From the NCBI RefSeq assembly GCF_048771995.1, contig NC_133028.1:1704001-1768000 (forward strand): a stretch of 64,000 nucleotides of DNA, written 5' to 3'. Position numbers and translations under genes: made by a program. The DNA is from Taeniopygia guttata. Its lineage: Eukaryota; Chordata; Aves; Passeriformes; Estrildidae. Positions 36,201 through 45,827 of the stretch are shown here, in pieces. The notes beneath the pieces were generated by a model that ran no database searches, had not been told where the DNA came from, and was given only the letters and a program-made list of their open reading frames with translations. The first letter of the stretch is position 1, and the number at the start of each line of letters is the position of its first letter.

Positions 36201-39200
36201 ATCCATGGAATTCCCTCCATGGATTTCCCTCCATGGATTTTCTTCCACGGAATTCCATCCATGGATTTCCCACCTTGGAATTCCACCATGGAATTCTCAA
36301 TTTGGATTTCCACCATGGATTTCCATCCATGATTTCCCTTCATGGATTTTCTTCCATGGAATTCCATCCATGGATTTCCCACCATGGATTTCCCACCATG
36401 GATTTCCCACCATGGATTTCCTTCCATGGATTTCCACCATGGAATTCCCACCATGGACTTCCCACCTTGGATTTTCCACCATGGAATTCCATCCATGGAT
36501 TTCCATCCATGGATTTCCCTCCATGGATTTTCTTCCATGGAATTCCATCCATGGATTTCCCACCATGGATTTCCCACCTTGGAATTCCACCATGGAATTC
36601 TCACCTTGGATTTCCACCATGGATTTCCCTCCATGGATTTCCCTCCATGGATTTCCCTCTGTGATTTCCATCCTTGGATTTCCACCATGGAATTCCCACC
36701 TTGGATTTCCCCCCATGGATTTCCACCCATGGATTTCCCTCCATGGAATTCCCACCATGGATTTCCCTCTGTGATTTCCACCATGGATTTTCCACCATGG
36801 ATTTCCCTCCATGGATTTCCCACCTTGGATTTTCCACCATGGAATTCCATCCATGGATTTCCATCCATGGATTTCTTTCCATGGATTTCCCACCATGGAT
36901 TTCCTTCCATGGATTTCCCACCATGGATTTACCACCTTGGATTTTCCACCATGGAATTCCATCCATGGATTTCTTTCCATGGATTTCCCTCCATGGATTT
37001 CCCTCCATGGATTCCCCTCCATGGACTTCCTTCCTTGGATTTCCCTCCATGGAATTCCCACCACGGATTTCCCTCCATGGATTTTCTTCCACGGAATTCC
37101 ATCCATGGATTTCCCACCTTGGATTTCCCTCCACGGAATTCCCACCATGGATTTCCTTCCATGGATTTCCCACATGGATTTCCCTCTGTGATTTCCACCA
37201 TGGATTTTCCACCATGGAATTCCCACTTTGGATTTCCTTCCATGGAATTCCCACCTTTGATTTCCCACCATGGATTTCCCTCCATGGATTTCCCCCCATG
37301 GAATTCCCACCTTGGATTTCCATCCATGGATTTCCCTCTGTGATTTCCATCCATGGATTTCCCTCCATGGATTTGCCAGCATGGATTTCCTTCCATGATG
37401 TCCTATCATGGAATTCCCACCTTGGAATTCCCACCTTGGAATTCCCACCATGGATTTCCCTCCATGGATTTTCCACCATGGAAATCCCTCCATGGATTTT
37501 CCACCATGGAAATCCCACCATGGAAATCCCACCATGGACTTCCCTCCATGGATTTCCCACCATGGATTTCCCACCATGGATTTCCTTCCATGGATTTCTT
37601 GCAGGGATTTCCCACCATGGATTTCCCTCCATGGATTTTCCACCATGGATTTCCCTCTATGATTTCCACCTTGGATTTCCCTCCATGGAATTCCCACCAT
37701 GGAATTCCCCCCATGGATTTCCCCGCATGGATTTCCCTCCATGGATCTCCCACCTTGGATTTTCCACCATGGAATTCCATCCATGGATTTCCCTCCATGG
37801 ATTTCTCACCATGGATTTCCTTCTATGGATTTCCACCATGGAATTCCCACCATGGATTTCCCACATGGATTTCCCACCATGGATTTCCCACCATGGATGT
37901 CCCACCATGGATTTCCCTCCATGGATTTCCCTCCATGGATTTCCCTCCATGGATTTCCCACCATGGATTTCCCACCATGGATTTCCTTCCTTGGATTTCC
38001 CTCCATGGATTTTCCACCATGGATTTCCCACCATAGATTTCCCACCATGGATTTCCTTCCATGGATTTCCCACATGGATTTCCCTCCATGGATTTTCTTC
38101 CACGGAATTCCATCCATGGATTTCCCACCTTGGAATTCCACCATGGAATTCTCACCTTGGATTTCCACCATGGATTTCCATCCATGGATTTCCCTCCATG
38201 GATTTCCCTCCATGGATTTCCCACCATGGATTTCCCACCATGGATTTCCCACCATGGATTTCCTTCCATGGATTTCCCACATGGATTTCCCTCCATGGAT
38301 TTTCCACCATGGAAATCACACCATGGAAATCACACCATGGAAATCCCACCATGGATTTCCCTCTGTGATTTCCATCCTCGGATTTCCACCATGGAATTCC
38401 CACCTTGGATTTCCCCCCATGGATTTCCACCCATGGATTTCCCTCCATGGATTTCCCTCCATGGAATTCCCACCATGGATTTCCCTCCATGGATTTCCTC
38501 TCATGGAATTCCAACCATGGATTTCCCACCATGAATTTCCCCCCATGGATTTCTCTCTATGGAATTCCCACCACGGATTTCCCTTCATGGAATTCCCACC
38601 TTGGATTTCCCACCTTGGATTTCCATCCATGGAATTCCCTCCATGGATTTTCTTCCACGGAATTCTATCCATGGATTTCCCACCATGGATTTCCCACCTT
38701 GGAATTCCACCATGGAATTCTCACCTTGGATTTCCACCATGGATTCCCATCCATGGATTTCCCTCCATGGAATTCCCACCTTGGATTTCCATCCATGGAA
38801 TTCCCACCTTGGATTTCCCTCCATGGATTTCCTTCCTTGGATTTCCCACCATCGATTTCCCACCTTGGATTTTCCACCATGGAATTCCATCCATGGATTT
38901 CCCTCCATGGATTTCCCACCACAGATTTCCCTCCATGGATTTTCTTCCATGGATTTCCCTCCATGGATTTCCCTCCATGGATTTCCTCTCATGGAATTCC
39001 AACCATGGATTTCCTTCCATGGATTTCCACCTTGGATTTCCCACCTTGGATTTCCCACCTCGGATTTTCCACCATGGATTTCCATCCATGGATTTCCTCC
39101 CATGGAATTCCCACCATGGATTTCCATCCATGGATTTCCCAACGTGAATTCCCTGTTTGATTTCCATCCATGGAATTCCCACCATCCCACAGCGAGGGGC

Positions 39201-42200
39201 GATTTTCCCTAAAACCCGCCGGGAGTTTTTCCCTAAATTCCCGATTTTAGGGTCGGGGAGCGTCGCCGTTCTTGGGGTTTTTCCCAAATCCCGGAATTCC
39301 CACAGGAGAAGGAGCTGGAGCAGGAGCGGGAGGAGCTGCGGCGGGCACGGGAGGAGAAGCGGGAGCTGATGGAGAGGCTGGAAGAGCTGGAGAAGGAAGG
39401 TGGGAATTTCCACATGGAATTCCAGCGGGTTCCCTGGGGGCGTTCCAAAAATTCCAGAGGGTTCCAGAGAAATTTTTTTTAATTCCATGGGGGTTTTAGA
39501 GATTCCAGGGGGATTCCAGAAGATTCCAGACAGATTTCAAAGGATTCCAGAGGGATTTTAGAGGATTCTAGAAGAATTCCAGGGGGGTTCCAGAGGATTC
39601 CAGGAAAATTCCACGTGTATTCCAAAGAATTCCAGGGGAATTCAGGAAAATTCCAGACGAATTCCAGAGAATTCCAGAGGGATCCAGGGGATTCCATGGG
39701 GATCAAAAAAAATGCCAGGGGGATTTTAGAGGATTCCAGAGGGATTCCAGATGGATTCCAGAAGATTCCAGACTTAATCCAAAGAATTCCAGAGGGTTCC
39801 GGGGGATTCCAGAGGGATTCCAAAGAATCCCAGACAGATTCCAAAGAAATCCAGAGAATTCCAGAAGGATTCCAGAGGGATTCTCGGTGGGGTTCCAGTG
39901 GAGCTCCAGATAATTCCAGAGGGTTTCCAGAGGATTCCAGAGGATTCCAGAAGGATTCCAGAGGATCCCAGGGGAATTCCAGGGGATTCCAGGCGGATTT
40001 CAAAAGAATTCTAGAGGGATTCCCGGGGGATTCCAGGAGGAGTCCAAAGAATTCCAGAGAAATTCCAGGAGGATTCCAGGGGAATTCCAGGGGGATTCCA
40101 AAGAATTCCAGAGGGTTACCAAAGGATTCCAAAGAATTCCAGAGGAATTCCAGGGGGATTCCAAAGAATTCCAGGGGAATTCCAGATGATTCCAAGGAGT
40201 TTCCGGGGGGAATTCCCGACAATTCCAGAGAATTCCAGGGGTGATTCCAGAAAGTTCCAGAGGGATCCCCAACCCCATCCCGGCCTCATTCCAGCGGGAT
40301 CCCTCCGGGAGCAGCTGGCACAGCGGCCGCCACCCCCGAGCCACCCCGAGGTGCCACCGGCGCCACCGCTGCCACCGCCTGCTGCCACCGCCGTCCCCGC
40401 CGAGTAGGTGACACATCCCACCACCAACCTTCCGGAATATTCCTGGAAAAGCGCCGTCCCCACCCTGGCTGTCCCCCAGAGGGGAGGGGACAGGGTGGCA
40501 GATGGGAGGTGTCACCTGCTGTCCCCTCCGGTGTCACCTGCTGTCCCCTCCGGTGTCACCTGCTGTCCCCTCCCCGCAGCCCCCTGGCCACGCTCCGGCA
40601 GAGGAAGGCGCGGAAAAACCGGGAGCAGAGTGAGTCCTGAGGGGGGGAGTGTCCCCAAAGTGTCACCAAGGGGACAGCGGGAGTGTCCCCAAAACGTCAC
40701 CAAGGGGACAGCGGGAGTGTCCCCAAAGTGTCACCAAGGGGACAGCGCGAGTGTCCCCAGAATGTCACCGAGGGGACATCGAGATTGTCCCTGAAGTGTC
40801 ACCAAGGGGACATTGGGAGTGTCCCCAAAACCTCACCAAGGGGACAGCGGGAGTGTCACCAGAGTGTCACCGGGGGGGCCATTGGGAGTGTCCCCAAGGG
40901 GACATCGGGAGTGTCCCCAGAGTGTTACCAGGGGGGACATCGGAAGTGTCCCCAAAATGTCACTGAGGGGACATCGAGATTGTCCCTGAAGTGTCACCAA
41001 GGCAACATTGGGAGTGTCCCCAAAGTGTCACCAGGACAGGGGCGTGGGGACATTGGGAGTATCCCCAAGGGGACATCGGGAGTGTCCCCAAAATGTCACC
41101 AAGGGGATATCGGGAGTGTCCCCAGAATGTCACTGGGGGGACATTGGGAGTGTCCCCAAAATGCCACCAGGACAAGGGGGTGGGAACAACCTGAGTGTCC
41201 CCAAAATGTCACCAGGACAGGGTGGTGGGGACATCTGGAGCGTCCCCAAAGTGTCACCAGGACAAGAGGTGCTCCAGGGGTCCCCCAGCTCCATCGGGGG
41301 TGATCTGGGGACAGGGTGGCACTGCCAGGGGAGGTGACAGCTCCACCCTCAGCGTGTCCCCAGCACGGGGAGGTGACAGCGGTGCCACCCTGGCAGGTGA
41401 CACGGGCACCGAGGACATCCGGGCGCGGGCGGTGCAGGAGATGCTGGAGCGGATCCGCAGCGGGATCGTCCTGCGGCCGGCCAGGGCCCGGCCACCCCCA
41501 TGCCAGGTGACAACGGGGACAAGGGGACAACGGGTGGCCAGGCTGGCACAGCGGGGCTCCGGAATTCCCGGGATTGAGCCATTCCCGATTTCCTTCAGGA
41601 CTCCACGGCCAGCAAGAGGCGGAGCGCGGCGCTGGAGCTGGCGGGCATCCTGGTGGGCAGCGCTGTCCCCTCGGTGTCCCCTCGGTGTCCCCTCAGTGTC
41701 CCCTCGGTGTCCCCTCGGTGTCCCCACACTGTCCTCACTCTGTCCCCATGCTGCCCCTTTGGTGTCCCCATGGCGCCCCTATGCTGCCCCCTTGATGTCC
41801 CCTTAGTGTCCCCACACTCTCACCTTGATGTCCCCTTTGCTGTCCCCTTAGTGTCCCCATGGTGTCCCTTGATGTCCCCGTGGTGTCTTCTTGGTGTCCC
41901 CTTTGGTGTCCCCATGTTGTCCCCTTTGGTGTCTCCACACTCTCCCCTTGATGTCCCCTTAGTGTCCTCATTTGTCCCCATGATGTCCCCACACTGTCCC
42001 CTTGCTGTCCCCTTTGGGGTCCCCATAGTGTCCCAATGATGTCTTCTTGATGTCCCCATGCCATCCCCATGGTGTCCTCCTTGCTGTCCCTCTTGGTGTC
42101 GCTTTGGTGTCTCCATGATGTCCCTTGATGTCCCCGTGGTGTCTTCTTGGTGTTCCCTTGGTGTCCCTGTGGTGTCCCCACGATGTCCCCTTGCTGTCCC

Positions 42201-43875
42201 CTTTGGTGTCCCCCTGGTGACCGCGGCTGTCCCAGGGTGCCCTGCGGAGGCCGAGCCGGAGGCGCAGCCGGAGGAGCTGGGAGCAGCAGCCGGGATCGGC
42301 CCCGGAGCTGGGATTGGTCCTGGAGCGGCGGCGCCGGGCCCTGGACGCTTCCATGGGGAATTCCATGGGGGATTCCATGGGGAATTCCATGGGGGATTCC
42401 ATGGGGGATTCCATGGGGGATTCCATGGGGAACTCCATGGGGAACTCCATGAGTACCAATTCCATGGGGAATTCCATGGGGGATTCCATGGGGAATTCCA
42501 TGGGGGATTCTATGGGGAGCTCCATGGGGAATTCCATGGGAGATTCCATGGGGAACTCCATGGGGAACTCCATGGGGAGCTCCATGGGGAACTCCATGGG
42601 GAATTCCATGGGGAACTTCATGGGAGATTCCATGGGGAACTCCATGGGGAAGTCCATGAGCACCAATTCCATGGGGAACCATTCCAAGGGCACCAATTCC
42701 ATGGGGAATTCCATGGGAGATTCCATGCGGAGCTCCATGGGGAAGTCCATGAGCACCAATTCCATGGGCACCAATTCCATGGGGAATTCCATGGTCACCA
42801 AATCCATGGGGAACCATTCCATGGGCACCAAATCCATGGGGAATTCCATGGGCACCAAATCCATGGGGAACCATTCCATGGGCACCAAATCCATGGGGAA
42901 TTCCATGGGCACCAAATCCTTGGGGAACCATTCCATGGGCACCAATTCCATGGGGAACCATTCCATGGGCACCAAATCCATGGGGAACCATTCCATGGGC
43001 ACCAAATCCATGGGGAATTCCATGGGCACCAAATCCATGGGGAACCATTCCATGGGCACCAATTCCATGGGGAATTCCATGGGGAACCATTCCAAGGGCA
43101 CCAATTCCATGGGGAATTCCATGGGGGATTCCATAAGCACAGATTCCATGGGCACCAATTCCATGGGGAATTCCATGGGGGATTCCATAAGCACCAATTC
43201 CACGTGCCCCAATTCCACAGGCACCAATTCCATGGGTACCAATTCCACGGGAAATTCCATGGGAAACCAGTCCATGGAGAATTCCATGGGAAACCATTCC
43301 AAGGGCACCAATTCCATGGGCACCAAATCCAAGGGCACCAATTCCATGGGAAATTCCATGGGTACCAATTCCGTGGGGAATTCCATGGGGAATTCCATGA
43401 GCACCGATTCCACGGGCACCAATTCCATGGAGAACCATTCCAAATGCACCAATTCCATGGGGAATTCCGCGGGCACCGATTCCACAGGCGCCAATCCCAT
43501 GAGGAATTCCATGAGCACCAATTCCTTGGAAAATTCCATGAGCACCGACTCCACGGGCACCGATCCCACCAGGAATTCCACAGGAGCTTGGGATGGAACT
43601 GGGAAGGAGCCGGTCGTGGGTACGGAGCCGGGAACGTCCCCGGGGAGGGCGCGGAGGTGACACCGGCAGCTGCCACCTCCTGTCCCCTCCCTGTCCCATC
43701 CCTGTCACGGCTTTTCCCAGGAAACCGCCGCCAGGACACGGAAAAGGACATGGAAAAGGACGTGGAAAAGGAGCAGGAGCTGGCCAAGGTCCCCTTCCGG
43801 CCCCGGGGCCTTGGTGGCCTTCCCAGGACGCGTCCCCGTCCCCGCTGGGCTGGGGACAGCGGGGACAAGGCCTAG
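27177..43875 (+). CDS. Shootin-1-like coiled-coil protein (SHTN1 paralogue)
   Basis: A paralogue of shootin-1, the cytoplasmic clutch protein that in mammals couples actin flow to L1 adhesion during neuronal polarisation; the job of this copy is unknown. Exons: 27213-27216 (or from 27177), 27568-27641, 28327-28387, 28638-28732, 28865-29018, 30881-30957, 32369-32450, 33953-34047, 35570-35716, 39306-39399, 40295-40403, 40580-40629, 41397-41506, 41599-41652, 42236-about 43619 and 43721-43875. All junctions keep one frame. An acidic N-terminus (MAILESGSSEEEEEQ) precedes a coiled coil of about residues 45-300 with VSQIVTQDYCQALEQLELEQ and KRQSSILLRSAAPDSQLLEA, which align with SHTN1 VSMLAVEEYEEMQVNLELEK and KRQSHLLLQSSIPDQQLLKA. 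A proline-rich stretch (about 295-331) and RAVQEMLERIRSGIVLRPA follow, the latter like SHTN1 RQAVEEMMDRIKKGVHLRPV. The tail contains AKVPFRPRGLGG, like SKVTFQPPSSIG. Exons 1 and 15 are the least certain. Confidence 0.85.
27568..27641 (+). CDS. Shootin-like exon 2
   Basis: Encodes ILESGSSEEEEEQEEEDEEA and ALGQ, an acidic head. The acceptor is CCCGCAG and the donor GTATCA. Only composition, not sequence, matches SHTN1 here, but the frame joins perfectly to exon 3. Confidence 0.7.
27720..28310. repeat. Minisatellite, 16-bp unit AATGGAACTCCATCCC
   Basis: About 35 copies, mixing GGAACTCCATCCC and GGAATTCCATCCC units with GGGCCACCCCATCCC inserts. The unit is near-palindromic (GGAATTCC, GGAACTCC). 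It fills shootin-like intron 2. Confidence 0.93.
28327..28387 (+). CDS. Shootin-like exon 3
   Basis: Encodes HPALDPVPDDTETRLAQLEQ. The end aligns with the EAVKKLEEFQK stretch of SHTN1 at the start of its first coiled coil. The donor is GTGAGC. Confidence 0.78.
28638..28732 (+). CDS. Shootin-like exon 4
   Basis: Encodes SQALLAELAALDTEVEMELR and CQQRAQAFSAQ, position for position comparable with SHTN1 EEVNFMQNHLEIEKTCRESA. The donor is GTGGGG. Confidence 0.85.
28865..29018 (+). CDS. Shootin-like exon 5
   Basis: Encodes EDTRLERISLAGTPEGTPGE and VTAVMSPEVAPEEVTPTGVA followed by LEEPPAPAQLP. EDTRLERIS matches NKTLKRIS of SHTN1, and the following acidic linker is also present in the homologue. 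The donor is GTGAGC. Confidence 0.83.
29030..29860. repeat. Minisatellite of CAATCCCAATCCCATCC units
   Basis: About 830 bp of AATCCC and CATCCC words arranged in higher-order blocks with CATCCCATCCATCCCACCC. It fills the left part of shootin-like intron 5. Confidence 0.92.
30200..30870 (+). repeat. Polypyrimidine arrays (TTTTCCCTCAC; CCCTTTCCCATC)
   Basis: Two related arrays. A 24-32 bp TTTTTTCCCCCTTTCCCATC unit occupies 30200-30400, and a perfect 11-bp TTTTCCCTCAC unit is repeated 13 times at about 30467-30610. They run up to the exon 6 acceptor and serve as its long polypyrimidine tract. Confidence 0.93.
30881..30957 (+). CDS. Shootin-like exon 6
   Basis: Encodes PQENLSELLEQHRDLGVQLQ and HLQAQ, a heptad-rich coiled-coil segment. 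The acceptor is TTCCCACAG and the donor GTACCC. Confidence 0.82.
31050..32360 (+). repeat. T-rich minisatellite, unit near GGATTTTTCACTGATTT
   Basis: About 1.3 kb of 16-45 bp units. Around 31800-32340 a higher-order unit of about 65 bp contains TCTCCTGGATTTTTGCGGGT and TCACGGATTTTTCACTGATT. It fills shootin-like intron 6. Confidence 0.93.
32369..32450 (+). CDS. Shootin-like exon 7
   Basis: Encodes LELEREEQQRLRAALASSHR and ALRSFKR, coiled coil. It ends in KR before VSQ of exon 8, as CNR-VSM does in SHTN1. The donor is GTCAGC. Confidence 0.85.
32575..33925 (+). repeat. Polypyrimidine array of CCCCTTTTTT units, 1.35 kb
   Basis: C/T-only except for a recurring block of about 190-330 bp containing CCATTTCCCAAATCTTTTCC and TCCATTTTCCCACCTTTCC. 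It fills shootin-like intron 7. Long frames here are repeat translation. Confidence 0.94.
33953..34047 (+). CDS. Shootin-like exon 8
   Basis: Encodes VSQIVTQDYCQALEQLELEQ and DLRCHAEAFAHQ, one of the two segments with the clearest identity to SHTN1 (ELEKDLRKKAESFAQE). The donor GTGCCA is weak. Confidence 0.92.
34048..35510. repeat. Long-unit array, about 160-200 bp, starting at the exon 8 donor
   Basis: About eight copies, each with GGTGCCACC or GGTGACACC, GGTGGCACGGAGGTGACAAT, GGCACCCATCCCGAGGGAAT and CCCAGGATGGAGCCACCAGC. The array begins exactly at the donor GTGCCACCAAGG, so each internal unit reproduces a donor-like AAG-GTGCCACC. It fills shootin-like intron 8. Confidence 0.93.
35570..35716 (+). 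CDS. Shootin-like exon 9
   Basis: Encodes MLVQQKEAKRQSSILLRSAA, PDSQLLEALQELEKLGQELE and ETRRELRQQ. It matches SHTN1 MFIEQNKLKRQSHLLLQSSI and following residues; this is the most diagnostic exon. The donor is GTGAGG. Confidence 0.94.
35800..39190. repeat. 3.4-kb minisatellite, 14-bp unit CCATGGATTTCCCT
   Basis: About 230 copies with CCATGGAATTCCCA and CTTGGATTTCCA variants. Both strands are open in every frame because the unit lacks stop words, which creates spurious proteins of up to 564 residues. It fills shootin-like intron 9. Confidence 0.95.
39306..39399 (+). CDS. Shootin-like exon 10
   Basis: Encodes EKELEQEREELRRAREEKRE and LMERLEELEKE, heptad-rich coiled coil corresponding to SHTN1 KELEEQLENE onwards. 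The donor is GTGGGA. Confidence 0.88.
39440..40260. repeat. Minisatellite of GGATTCCAGAG units
   Basis: About 820 bp of 10-15 bp GATTCCAGAGG, AATTCCAGGGG and related words, with no clean period. It fills shootin-like intron 10. Confidence 0.9.
40295..40403 (+). CDS. Shootin-like exon 11 (proline-rich)
   Basis: Encodes GSLREQLAQRPPPPSHPEV and PPAPPLPPPAATAVPA. A proline-rich segment follows the coiled coil at the same place in SHTN1. The donor must be GTAGGT at 40404, because retaining three more bases (GAG then TAG) would stop translation. Confidence 0.8.
40580..40629 (+). CDS. Shootin-like exon 12
   Basis: A 50-bp exon encoding PLATLRQRKARKNREQ, a basic stretch like SHTN1 PIRSLMSMIRKR. The acceptor is CCCGCAG and the donor GTGAGT. 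Confidence 0.82.
40640..41285. repeat. Minisatellite of AAGGGGACATCGGGAGTGTC units
   Basis: About 18 copies of a unit of about 33 bp, CCCAAAATGTCACCAAGGGG plus ACAGCGGGAGTGTCC, with some longer GGACAGGGG variants. It lies in shootin-like intron 12. Confidence 0.92.
41397..41506 (+). CDS. Shootin-like exon 13
   Basis: Encodes DTGTEDIRARAVQEMLERIR and SGIVLRPARARPPPCQ. It matches SHTN1 EEVTDLKRQAVEEMMDRIKK and GVHLRPV. The donor is GTGACA. Confidence 0.93.
41599..41652 (+). CDS. Shootin-like exon 14
   Basis: Encodes DSTASKRRSAALELAGIL, like SHTN1 CESAVDELKGIL. The donor is GTGGGC. Confidence 0.85.
41655..42232. repeat. Minisatellite of CCTTGGTGTCCC units
   Basis: About 570 bp of 12-15 bp GTGTCCCC words with CTTGATGT, CTTGGTGT and CATGGTGT variants. 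It fills shootin-like intron 14. Confidence 0.92.
42236..43619 (+). CDS. Shootin-like exon 15, running into a 12-bp coding-phase array
   Basis: The first about 38 codons give GALRRPSRRRSRRSWEQQ and GLVLERRRRALDAS, aligning with SHTN1 GTLNKSTSSRSLKS and ELERILRRRKVTAEA. The frame then continues without a stop through Ser-Met-Gly-Asn/Asp repeats. A donor GTACGG at 43620 gives the right phase for exon 16. Earlier in-phase donor-like GTACCA sites (for example near 42453 and 43246) could shorten the exon, so the right end is uncertain. Confidence 0.5.
42350..43590. repeat. Minisatellite, 12-bp unit TCCATGGGGAAT
   Basis: About 100 units, most of 12 bp and the rest of 15 bp (ATGGGCACCAAATCC types). 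The reading register Ser-Met-Gly-Asn is kept from end to end. All three forward frames lack stops, so openness alone is not proof of coding. Confidence 0.93.
43721..43875 (+). CDS. Shootin-like exon 16 (terminal coding)
   Basis: Encodes NRRQDTEKDMEKDVEKEQEL, AKVPFRPRGLGGLPRTRPRP and RWAGDSGDKA, then TAG. The KVPFRPRGLGG part resembles SHTN1 KVTFQPPSSIG, which supports this frame. The acceptor is CTTTTCCCAG. Confidence 0.65.
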
Positions 43876-43879
43876 GAGC

Positions 43880-44880
43880 CACTTCCCGGGAATTCCCGCC
43901 CTCCTTTCCCGGGAATTCCCGCCCTCCTTTCCCAGAATTTTCCACCCTCAAATTCCCAGGAGTTTCCTGACTCATTTCCCACCTTCAATTTCTGGGGTTT
44001 TCCTCCTTTTTTCCCCAAGATTTCCCACCCTCAATTCCTGGCATTTCCTGTCCTCCGTTCCCAGGATTTTCCTGCCTCCTTTCCTGGGATTCTCCTCCCC
44101 TTTTTCCCCAAGATTTTTCCAGGATTTCCCGCCCTCATTTCCCAAGATTTTCCGACCTCCTTTCCCAGGATTTTCCACCATTTTTCCCAGGGTTTTCTAC
44201 CCTTTATTCCCAAGATTTTCCACCCTCCTTTCCCAGAATTTTCCTGCCCTCAAATTCCCAGGATTTTCCTGACTCCTTTCCTGGGATTTCCCGGGACTTT
44301 TCTGCCTCCTTTCCCAAGATTTTCCTCCCCTTTTTTCCCCAAGATTTTTCAGGAATTCCCGCCCTCATTTCCCAAGATTTTCCAACCTCCTTTCCTGGGA
44401 TTTCCGCCCTTATTTCCAGGATTTTCCACCCACAATTCCTGGGATTCTCCACCATCAAATCCCAGAATTTCCCACCCTTATTTCCAGGATTTTCCACCCC
44501 TTTTTCCCAAGATTTTCCCACCCTCAATTCCCAGAATTTTCCACCCCTTTCCCCCAGTATTTTCCCAGATTTTCCCACCCTGAATTCCCAGAATTTTTCA
44601 CCCCTTTTCCCCAATATTTTCCCAGATTTTCCCACTCTGAATTCCCAGAATTTCCCACCCTCCTTTCCCAAGATTTTCTACACTCAATTCCCAAAATTTT
44701 CCACCACTTTTCCCCAAGATTTTCCCAGAATTTCCCACCCTCAATTCCCAAAATTTTTCACCCCTTTTTCCCAAGTTTTTCCCAGAATTTCCCACCCTGA
44801 ATTCCCAGAATTTCCCCCCGCTCCCAGGAACCCCTGGAAAAACAGGATCCACTGGAGTTCCACACCCACTTTCCCAAATT
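43880..44880 (+). repeat. T/C-rich minisatellite in shootin-like 3' UTR
   Basis: Units near TTTCCCAGGATTTTCCACCC with CCTCAATTCCCAGAATTTTC variants continue for 1 kb directly after the stop codon and end before the poly(A) signal. Confidence 0.9.
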
Positions 44881-44954
44881 CCCCCAAAATTCGGGAATTC
44901 CTTCCCCAAAATCCCACAAAACCTCTGGCAGCTCCTCCTTTCCTACAACATCCA

Positions 44955-44960
44955 AATAAA
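44955..44960 (+). terminator. Probable shootin-like poly(A) signal AATAAA
   Basis: First canonical AATAAA after the TAG stop, about 1.08 kb downstream, within TCCAAATAAAATTTTTATTT. The minus strand also reads AATAAA a few bases on (44964-44969). Confidence 0.65.
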
Positions 44961-45259
44961 ATTTTTATTTCCCTTGGATTTGTGAAAAACTGGAATTATT
45001 CCCGGCATTCCAAAGCTGCTTTCCCAGGAATCCCAAATCCTCCATTCCCCGGGAATTCTCACGGATTTGTTTTTATCCCGATTTTTTTTCCCTCCTCCTC
45101 CAGCTGGAATTCAAAAATTTAAGGCTGGGAGGGATTTTTCCCAAATTTCCCTCAATTCCTGCTCCTTTTCCCTGCAAATTTTCCAGGAGGAAAACTGGGA
45201 AGGAGAGGTCCAAAAAACACCTGGAAAAGAGAAATTCCTGCTGGAAAAGGAGCAGGAAA

Positions 45260-45720
45260 TTTTCCCAGACTTTTCCAATTCCTAGAAATTTCCTGGAGCT
45301 TTTTCCAAGAGTTTTCCCAAATCCTGGAGTTTTTTTCCTGGATTTCTCCCAAATCCCACAATTTCCCAGTAGCTTTTCCTGGATTTCTCAAATTCCTGGA
45401 GTTTCTTCCCAGATTTCTCCAATTCTTGAAACTTTCCTGGAGATTTTTCCCAGATTTCTCCAAATCCTGGAGTTTTTTTCCTGGATTTCTCCCAAATCCT
45501 GGAACTTTCCTGGAGATTTTCCTGAATTTCATCAAATCCTGGAACTTTCTTGGAGCTTTTTCCCAGATTTCTCCAATTCCTGGAGTTTCTTCCCAGATTT
45601 TTCCAAATCCTGGAACTTTCCCAGAGCTTTTCCTGTGATTTCTTCAAATCTTGGGAGTTTTTTCCCGGATTTTTCCAAATCCAGCTTTTTTTGGGCTCTC
45701 CCTGCTGCTTCCAGGAAAAT
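45260..45720. repeat. Minisatellite, unit near CCTGGAGTTTCTTCCCAGAT
   Basis: About a dozen 30-40 bp units with TTTCTCCAATTCCTGGA words lie in the convergent intergenic interval between the shootin-like gene and TEX261. Confidence 0.88.
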
Positions 45721-45827
45721 TCCAGAGCCTGGGAATTTCCTTTTCCTGACCTTTCCGGATCCAGGAAATTTCCACGGGATCTGAATCCATGAATTCCCCC
45801 CAAAAATCCCGGAATTCCTGTGGCAAA

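Noticed and set aside
35810-39190. Several long frames (up to 564 residues) with DFPPWISLHGFPSM repeats on both strands
   Set aside because: The 14-bp unit lacks stop words in any frame, and the block sits between two well-supported shootin-like exons, so it is intronic.
41735-43975. 746-residue minus-strand frame with GIGAHGIPHG repeats
   Set aside because: It is antisense to shootin-like exons 14-16 and their array, and its content is repeat translation.
26900-45000. ANKRD53, expected here from human synteny
   Set aside because: I found no ankyrin-repeat motif in any frame; all conserved exons in this interval match shootin-1 instead.
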